Below, in pieces: positions 57,889 through 64,000 of a DNA stretch of 64,000 nucleotides. The notes under the pieces are model-generated. The model was not told the DNA's origin and ran no database searches. It saw only the letters and a list, made by a program, of their open reading frames with translations. Numbering within the stretch: position 1 is the first letter of the stretch; each line of letters opens with the position of its first letter. This DNA comes from Symsagittifera roscoffensis. Its lineage: Eukaryota > Xenacoelomorpha > Acoela > Convolutidae. The DNA lies in contig NC_087068.1 of the NCBI RefSeq assembly GCF_963678635.1, forward strand, positions 45,425,013 through 45,489,012, given 5' to 3'. Made by a program: the position numbers and the translations under genes.

Positions 57889-59068
57889 TTATATGCGTAT
57901 CCCATCGGATAAATGTTCAAGGTTTGTTTTAGATATGGAATTTTTAATTGGATATCTCTGCCATCCTAGCCGTACAAGATTAGGAAGTTTTGCCAGCACC
58001 AAATTTAAGTTTGTTGTAGAACGAATATCAAGAGCAAAGTCTAGCTCCTTGAAGGCTCTCTTATAGGTAGTTCCGTTGCAACCATAACTACTAATGAGTT
58101 GTACAGTCCGCCTTTTAGCTGTGATTGCAAATGAACTATTTTTTGGTATCACTCATAAATGTTTGATTGATGATGGAATTGAAAACAACAAACCATTTTA
58201 ACCATTTGTGAGGATCTCCGTAGTAATTTGCAGTCTGTAGCTTAGGTACTGACTTTTTGAGGCACGGAGAATTTGCGTCGCGAGAAAAAGACGAATGTTC
58301 TTTCGACTGTGTTAGTTGTGTGTTGTTGAGAAGCGATGAACGCTGGTATTGTCCAAATGGAGGTAGAAGATAGTTATGGATCAGATCAAAAGAATTTTGA
58401 GTGTTAAGTCCATTTAGATTTGTCCTTATGTCATTCGAACTCCGCTTAAATTAGTTCTGATTTGTCTGGTTTGTTCCATGAGCATGGCCATAATCAGCAG
58501 ACTGTAAGTTTAACGAAGATGCAAAGTTTGTAGACGGTGGTTTGAGAGAAGAAATTGTTAAATTGTCAGGTTCTGCAGTAATAAGAAGCCGAAAGAGGGA
58601 CATTTGTTGATAGCACTTGAGTTTGGATGCTTGTTGAAGTTGTCGCTGTTTTGCAAGGGTTTTAGCTTGAATCGATTGAATTCAAGGCAACAATTGCAAA
58701 AATTGTTGCTTTTGCTGGCATAGCCTACGCGAACACACATCAAAATGGAGGATTTTCAAAAAATTTAAACTCGAGGAGTTTATATCTTCAAGTTTGTCGT
58801 TAACAGCGACCAATTCATCAATTGGTTCAGTGATGACCGTATTGTCATAGTTTTCATCTATGCAAAAGCTGATGAATTCTTTTGTCGACTTAGTCTCATC
58901 GGTATACATAGTTTTCAAGTTTTCTATTTGCAAAAGCGATTTTTGTATTTTGTCTGATCTTGTATAAGAAATTGGAACTTCAATTGGATTTCCGGAGTCC
59001 TCTTCAAGTGAAGAGGCTTGTTGAGACATCTTTAATAGAGTCCTTGTTATCATTAGCCTTGATAACAT
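57889..59068 (-). pseudogene. BEL gag
   Basis: 58682-59068 starts MLSRLMITRTLLKMSQQASS and runs through an acidic, coiled-coil-like segment (KIQKSLLQIENLKTMY). A disrupted middle (58153-58680) includes VPKLQTANYYGDPHKW, the start of the conserved gag core. 57889-58152 holds the rest: YGCNGTTYKRAFKELDFALD and NLNLVLAKLPNLVRLGWQRY, the DUF1759-type capsid-like region. Several stops and shifts. Confidence 0.75.
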
Positions 59069-59678
59069 TGAAAAACCAAAAACCTACCCCCTACTTACAC
59101 CGACAAATCTGATGGATTTTGATATTTGTTTTTACAACATTACCATCCCTCTTATACCCCCGAAAGGCCCCTTAAAATAAAAGCTGCCTAAAGCCTTCGC
59201 CATTGGTAAAATGAAATGAGGACTAAAACAAACACATTCTAAAATTTAAATCGAAGTTAAAGTTGTAGTGCGTGAATCCTTAGCAAACGCTAAATGTTGC
59301 AAACACAGATGGCAATTTTTCAGCTAATCTGATGTTTGAAAAACAAAAAAACGTAGCTATCGCTGGAAATTGAAGAACATAAACTTGAAATTTAGAGCCA
59401 GAACACCCACTAAAAAAAACCTACTTACCAGACGCCCACCGACTAATCCAGTTTTAAAAACTAAATTATAGCGTGCACATCCACCAGCGTATATCAGAGA
59501 GTATCAAGTTTACGAGAGCTTTTTAAACAAGAGAGCCACAAAGGTTTTGAAAACCGGCCCGCGCTCACCCAGGGGGAGCTTCAGCGAATCCGGGACCAAC
59601 TTATAAGCAGGGTTCAGCTTAAATTGAAGGGTTTCTTGATGTCGCAAGAACAGGAGTCAAGGGAAATTAGACAGCGCT

Positions 59679-59805
59679 CCAACACAAACGCCGGCGGTCC
59701 TAAGGTAAAAAAGAACAGCGCCCAAACAAAAACACCGAGGGTTCTTACCGTAAAAAAAACACCCCAACACAAACACCGAGGGTTCTCGCCACAAGGTGAA
59801 CACCA
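59679..59805. repeat. 42-bp minisatellite, three copies
   Basis: Units start near 59679, 59722 and 59764, each with CCAA.ACAAA.(A)C(A/G)CC, then GAGGGTTCT-like sequence and an A-rich end. 42 is a multiple of 3, so both strands stay open with a 14-residue repeat. It lies in the BEL leader between primer-binding site and gag. The ORFs across it (59614-59874 minus; 59624-59836 plus) are probably by-products. Confidence 0.8.
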
Positions 59806-60190
59806 AAAAAACTCAAAATATTGGAATGGAAACTGAAAGGGATGAGGGAAAAAACTAGCATTATAAAATAACAATGTGTTTTCTGTACCATTAAAAGTAA
59901 TTGTTTTGCTGCAAATTTTTTGAAGGCAAGCTTAAAACGGTATTTTTGTTTTCATATCACAGGGTTCAAAAGTAAAACCTAATGTTGCAAATAATATTTC
60001 TTGAAGGTTAAAAATTTCGGAAAACTGTCATAAAACTGAAGGTGAAAAGGGATTGACATTTTTGATTTTTTTTCATGCACTGGAGTGGAAGCCGGAAAAA
60101 GTAAACAAAATTTGGAAGCAAACAAAATATTCAGATTTCTGGTATAAAAAGACCCTCAGTTGACATGACTCATTCTTCCAGGTCGATTCC

Positions 60191-60199
60191 TTGGGCGCC
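60191..60199 (-). other. Retrotransposon primer-binding site, tRNA-Lys type
   Basis: On the minus strand the 5' LTR ends GATGTCACA; three bases later comes CGGCGCCCAAGG. The GGCGCCCAA core (plus strand 60191-60199) is what pairs with the 3' end of a tRNA-Lys; the first base (C for T) mismatches the CCA end. It fixes the LTR/leader boundary and the element's orientation. Confidence 0.7.
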
Positions 60200-60203
60200 G
60201 AAA

Positions 60204-60590
60204 TGTGACATCTTTGTCAATTTGCGCGATACATTAGTTTTAATAATTTACTATAGCAAATTTTATTTCGTCTTCTATCCTCCTTTCTTTATTCTTATAT
60301 TTACTGTTTTTCAAACTCTTTTGTTCTTTCATTATCGTTTTGTCTCATTCTCGATGAAGAGCTCACCGAAAATGAAAGTGAAGAATAAATTTCAGTTCTG
60401 AATACTAAAACTTTTTGAAAACATGACAATTTACTAGTTTCATAGTTTTGATGAGGTTAATGTCTTCCCATTAACTTTCCTGAAAATTGTAAAGAAAAGG
60501 TATAATGGACCTCCAAGCTCCAGTGCTCATTTTTGTTCGTTGTGTTTTGATGGAAGTCAAATTCACAAAAAGTCGGAAAACTGCGTTAAG
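60204..60590 (-). mobile_element. BEL 5' LTR (outer edge approximate)
   Basis: Corresponds to 53569-53950 with a diverged but continuous alignment: TTTATTTCGTCTTCTATCC here against TTTAATTCGTCTTTTATCC, GAGCTCACCGAAAATGAAAG against GAGCTCACCGAAAAAGAAAG, and CGTTGTGTTTTGATGGAAGT in both. The visible divergence means the insertion is old. Confidence 0.7.
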
Positions 60591-60849
60591 TTTTATCAAA
60601 ACAAAAATCTCAAATCTCGCTCTCGATTGTAAAAGTCTTTGAAATCAATTAACGTGAAAGTAGCAAAAGTCATGGCTATGTCAAGCTATGCAAACTGCTT
60701 CTCAGATATTATATCTGTCGACTGGTTGACATTTTATACATTGTGCTTTTAAGTTGGCTTTTAGAATTACTCATTTCGACTGGCTTATACACCTCTATAC
60801 TTTCTCTGGCTTATATGGTAGCTGGCATCCAGTACCTAATAACTGTTCC

Positions 60850-61575
60850 AATTCAGATCTGAAATGGGTTGTGAAAGGCTAAAATAACGCTTGGATTCTT
60901 CAGGAATGGTTTATTTCAGATCTAATTTCAGATATTAATTTTTGTTTTTCTTGGTTATTTCATTTCTGAACAAATCTCTTGCAGTTTTAAAATTAGATCT
61001 GAGAATTAGTTTTCTTGGTTTTTTCAGATTTATAAAAAATCTTACACAATTTTCGCTTTACTGACACTTTAGTATTTGATAGCTTCTGCTAGCTTCTAGC
61101 AGGTACTCAGCAATCCTTAACAAGGAGACTGCCAAAAAATATTTCCTGATGCGTGAGATTAGCAATGGAAACGCATAAGTAGCGGATGAAAGTCAAAAAA
61201 TTGATAGGTATTCTAGCAGTTTTTGAAAACATTTTAACATAATTGAACAAGAAATTTAGTTTAAAAAGAAATTGTCAAATTGTGAAATTATTCGAAAAAT
61301 TTTTATCGCTGGTTAATCTAAACATAATTGTGTATAGCAGAAACTTCAAAAACATCAACTCAGGCGTTCGCTCAAAGTGCATAACTTATAATTTAAAAAA
61401 AAAGTTTCTCAGATCTACTTTCAGATCTGAAGTTTTGTTTCTCAGCGTTATTTCAGATCTGGAATTATCTAATTTGGATCCAAATTTCAGATCGCGAATT
61501 GTTATCAAGATCTGAAATAAAGAATATCAGATCTGAGAATCAAGCCTTGTAAGAAATAAAAAACTCAGATCTTGA
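60850..61575. repeat. Cluster of AGATCT palindromes
   Basis: About nine exact AGATCT sites, most as TTTCAGATCTGAA-like words, near 60856, 60926, 60996, 61411, 61422, 61454, 61508, 61529 and 61567. They concentrate at the two ends of a 0.7-kb block with loosely inverted outer sequence (CGCTTGGATTC near 60889; GAATCAAGCC near 61535). Probably a small foldback-type element; no ORF. Confidence 0.55.
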
Positions 61576-61589
61576 ACAGCAAATCCCTG

Positions 61590-63160
61590 AGTACGAGCTT
61601 TATTTTGACTGATTCCTATACCACTTTTGTGTTTTTCCCGTCTCAAAACTCAAATTTCAAATTTGTAAAGTAATTATTCGGTATGTGTACTAGCGGTTTC
61701 AGCCATCCGATCAACCGTACAACTTTGCACCCAAATCGGTTTGGGGGGGGGGGGGGGGACAAAAAAAACATGCAATGTTATAAGCTAAGTTGGAGTATAG
61801 CCTAGATTTGTTCTACAATAACCATATTAATTAAAAATATATATATGAATTGAACCGTTAATCTAGAAGATTACCAGAAAACAAATGCAATCCCGCATCA
61901 ATCCGTAGAAAAACAATTTTATTCGGAATTTTGTTTGAAAAGCATACTTTATACAGATTTTTTTTCAGATAATACATTCTTGGGAGGGCATTCTACGTGA
62001 GATCATTTAGGGGAGCGGGAGATTGTACGTTTGATTCTTCAGTAAAAGAAACATTGGGTCGTTGATGGATCCTTTTGTTTTAAGTAGTAACTAAAGTTAT
62101 AAGTCTCGGTTAGTTTTATATTTTTGATTATAGTCGATCTGGTCTTAGAGTTAAAATGATATTAATAAAAACAGCTAAATTCAAAAGGACGATTAGTTAG
62201 ATATATTTAAGAATTTTTAGGTTTTACCAAAGGGAGGGGAATTCAATTTTTAAAAAATATTTTTCTCTGATACATTATTTTGCTGGGTGTTAGCGGAGAG
62301 AAGGTGTGAAGAAGTTCGCTGTCAGTCGCAAAGTTTCTTCGAGACTAGGGTGGTTACTCTCGGTGTCCGTTTTGATTGTTTTACTCAGCATACGAAATTG
62401 TTTTACGTAGTGATGAATGACTATAAAAGAAAATTAAGATAAAAAAAAATTTCGTTTTTTGTTTTCTTAGAGAAAGAAATAAGGAAAGGAAAAAAATTTT
62501 TCAGCCTTCTGTTTGGTCGTAAGAAACTAGAATCAATAGTAAGTGCAAACAGGCATATCCGAAACTTATACTGTTTGTTTTCCCTGTGCCTGCTAATAGG
62601 GTTAAACCCTCTTTTAATCTTTTATCCTTCTTTTAATCAGGACGCAGACATTCGAATTTTATTGGTTTTTTGTATTAAAAAATCAATATTAAGTTTAATT
62701 GGTGGAGTTTAAAAGGTTTCTACCTGCTTTAATTACTCAAAAACTGAGAGCAGTGTGGGATTCATTCAATGTCAGAGCCAAAACAATATGAACACTCCGG
62801 CCGATTGGCGTCGTGGATAAATATTAAATTCCCTCGATCATCTCTATAAGATTATTAGAAATTTTTGCTTTTTCCAAGCTTAAGAACGCTGAAAAAATAA
62901 AAAAAATAAAGATAATTGGTCTTGACTTTGAAAGTGTTGAATCAAGTTGCTAAGTTGAAACTCTATCTCAGTTATTAAAAAAAATGCATTTTTATCTTAA
63001 GGTGTGAATGGATCTAGAAAACAAAAAAGTCGAAGTTTATGTAGACAGTTGAAACATTAGCCTTCAAATTTAGTGTGGATTTCCAATGCTACAACTCACC
63101 CTTTTTTGATTAACAGTTTTGAAAGCAGTCCCTCAAATAAACATTGCTTAAGCATGAAAT
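61590..63160. other. No gene seen; one run of 16 G at 61743-61758
   Basis: AT-rich. An acceptor-like TTTTTTCAG on the minus strand near 62890 precedes a 20-codon open stretch, but its phase does not fit the exon at 63.3 kb. Nothing else supported. Confidence 0.45.
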
Positions 63161-63163
63161 TAA

Positions 63164-63345
63164 TTATATAAAATTTTGTTCAAAGTAAAAGATTAAATTT
63201 AACTTAAAAAAATGAAACTTTATCACGCATTGGATGCAAAAGCTTTCAAGTTTTTTCTCCAAAACCACTTTGTAGTCCCTTAAAAAATTTATCTTGTTTT
63301 CTGCTGCCTCTAATTGTCTCTGCAATTCCTTTTTTCTTTTTTTTG
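63164..63345 (-). CDS. Coiled-coil continuation of the 63.3 kb exon in the -1 frame
   Basis: Immediately after an A8-G-A6 run the minus strand is open in the frame one base back. It reads RKKELQRQLEAAENKINFLR then DYKVVLEKKLESFCIQ, with heptad-spaced Leu/Ile/Val, before passing into low-complexity sequence and a stop at 63164. The true exon end may be an earlier donor (for example GTGATA after CIQC). In the original frame a stop follows within six codons of the run. See the main entry at 63310. Confidence 0.4.
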
Positions 63346-63696
63346 TTTGTTTTTCAGTCGCATTCCTTCTAATGATTTCGTCAGCAGGTCCACGTACTGT
63401 TGATCGACGTTATCGGGAAAAGCTGTGAGCCTGCATAAAGGGACGAGAGGAGATGTCTCTCTCATTTTGAATAGAAACTCCCCTGGAGTTCTCTCCTTCA
63501 GTTTGAAGGAGTTGTTCTCTGCGCTGAGTAAAAAATAATGGTTGTTGGATAATTTTTTCAGAATCGGTGTGATTTTTCTACCTGAGGCAATATTTTTTGC
63601 TTCGAAGGTCATCTGAAGCTTCCACTCTTCGAATTCCGGCTTCAAGCAATACTTCAGGGACGTAACAAGCTGGATGTTATCTTGAAAAAGGTTCAT
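63310..63696 (-). CDS. SAS-6/XRCC4-type head domain-like exon
   Basis: Minus strand; Met at 63696 in GAGATGAACC with an in-frame stop 7 codons upstream. Features resembling the SAS-6 N-terminal head, in order: NLFQDNIQLVTSLKYCLKP and EEWKLQMTFEAKN (two beta strands with Cys after the second), ITPILKKLSNNHYFLLSAEN, then EFLFKMRETSPLVPLCRLTA and FPDNVDQQYVDLLTKSLEGM, like the ET-P..L..L...P-N-D segment that leads into the SAS-6 coiled coil. A Lys-rich coil follows but breaks at an A-run. SAS-6 organises the centriole cartwheel; XRCC4, XLF and CCDC61 share the fold, so I do not assign a symbol. The head is shorter than usual SAS-6 (about 110 against 150 residues), so it may be a divergent relative or a pseudogene. 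Recognition is by eye. Confidence 0.45.
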   Translation of the reverse strand: MNLFQDNIQLVTSLKYCLKPEFEEWKLQMTFEAKNIASGRKITPILKKLSNNHYFLLSAENNSFKLKERTPGEFLFKMRETSPLVPLCRLTAFPDNVDQQYVDLLTKSLEGMRLKNKQKKEKRNCRDN

Positions 63697-63714
63697 CTCA
63701 CGATCTTTCCGTAC

Positions 63715-64000
63715 TTATCAGGTTTCAGAAAAATTTGACGAATTGTGTCAAGTAAATGATAAAACGGATACCATATAATCTTAATGAATTCATCGACAAA
63801 GAACGATGTCAATTTTGAATGAAGGTTAGAGAGGAGTCTTCTGATCGATGTTGGCCCAAACTGAAAATTTGGGCTCCAAATGGAATTTTTCGAAATAAAT
63901 TAATTCATTGCACTGATGGCAATGTAGTTATGCCCATTTAAAATATGAGCATCTTGTCGACATAGTGAAAAAGAAAACTTGTGCAACCAAAGTTTTGTTT
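63715..64000. other. Upstream region of the 63.3 kb gene; no feature seen
   Basis: AT-rich sequence with no ORF, promoter motif or repeat that I can support. Confidence 0.4.

Larger units (their letters stand above)
53569..60600 (-). mobile_element. BEL/Pao LTR retrotransposon, old and defective
   Basis: Minus-strand order: 5' LTR (about 60204-60590), primer-binding site, leader, gag, zinc-knuckle/protease-like region, RT, RNase H, integrase, 3' LTR (from 53569). The LTR edges nearest the interior/flank, TGTGACATCT at 60204 and TGTAACATCT at 53569, correspond, and the LTRs agree over about 350-400 bp, with diverged stretches and indels. The outer LTR edge is not resolved, and the pol tail appears to run into the 3' LTR. 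Stops and shifts occur in every domain. BEL/Pao elements are confined to animals, which supports a metazoan source. Confidence 0.85.

Noticed and set aside
63310-63357. Plus-strand splice acceptor (long pyrimidine tract ending TTTTTCAG at 63357)
   Set aside because: It looks excellent, but all three plus frames close within about 25 codons, whereas the minus strand is open for over 130 codons and has protein-like sequence; the tract is the complement of Lys codons.

Overview
The window looks like AT-rich, intron-rich nuclear DNA of an invertebrate animal. The case rests on GT-AG (and possibly GC-AG) introns of 1.4 to 4.8 kb, a decayed BEL/Pao LTR retrotransposon (a lineage known from animals), a MULE-type transposase remnant, a tRNA-derived SINE and TIR elements. 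Nothing has bacterial gene structure. I cannot name the species; an arthropod is a guess.

Layout. 1-13.9 kb: a plus-strand spliced gene for a TMEM272-like four-helix membrane protein (exons 998-1160, 3709-3815, 8636-8708, 10099 onward). All three junctions keep phase, and no single-ORF view shows the gene. Its introns hold a MULE transposase remnant and old interspersed repeats. A Cys-rich exon that may end another gene lies at 13.5-13.8 kb. 14-25.3 kb: nested tandem duplications. Two units of about 3.7 and 4.1 kb each carry the same decayed minus-strand ORF; the second also carries a 341-bp TIR insertion whose empty site survives in the first, and it runs into a 200-N gap at a G-rich tract. 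A strong double stem-loop sits at 15.7 kb. 25.5-27.8 kb: C-rich tract and a 115-bp direct repeat.

27.8-37.35 kb: one uninterrupted array of about 341 copies of a 28-bp GC-rich satellite, with higher-order periods of 392, 504, 588 and 700 bp. Because 28 leaves remainder 1 when divided by 3, all frames read the same 28-residue repeat; this makes dozens of spurious ORFs.

38-45 kb: repeat mosaic with a tRNA-derived SINE, its target-site duplication and a paralogous empty site. 45.7-52.5 kb: a tandem duplication of a one-helix protein exon plus two nested TIR elements. The first copy breaks at the centre of a long palindrome. Identical pieces of the BEL element are spliced into the second copy. 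53.5-60.6 kb: the BEL/Pao element on the minus strand (LTR, primer-binding site, gag, protease-like region, RT/RNase H, integrase), broken in every domain. 60.8-61.6 kb: a cluster of AGATCT palindromes. 63.2-63.7 kb: a minus-strand exon resembling the SAS-6/XRCC4-type head followed by a coiled coil, interrupted at an A-run.

The genes do not form a pathway. The window is two or three ordinary genes in a repeat-dominated region whose recent history is local duplication. Family assignments come from recognising sequence patterns by eye; no search was run.
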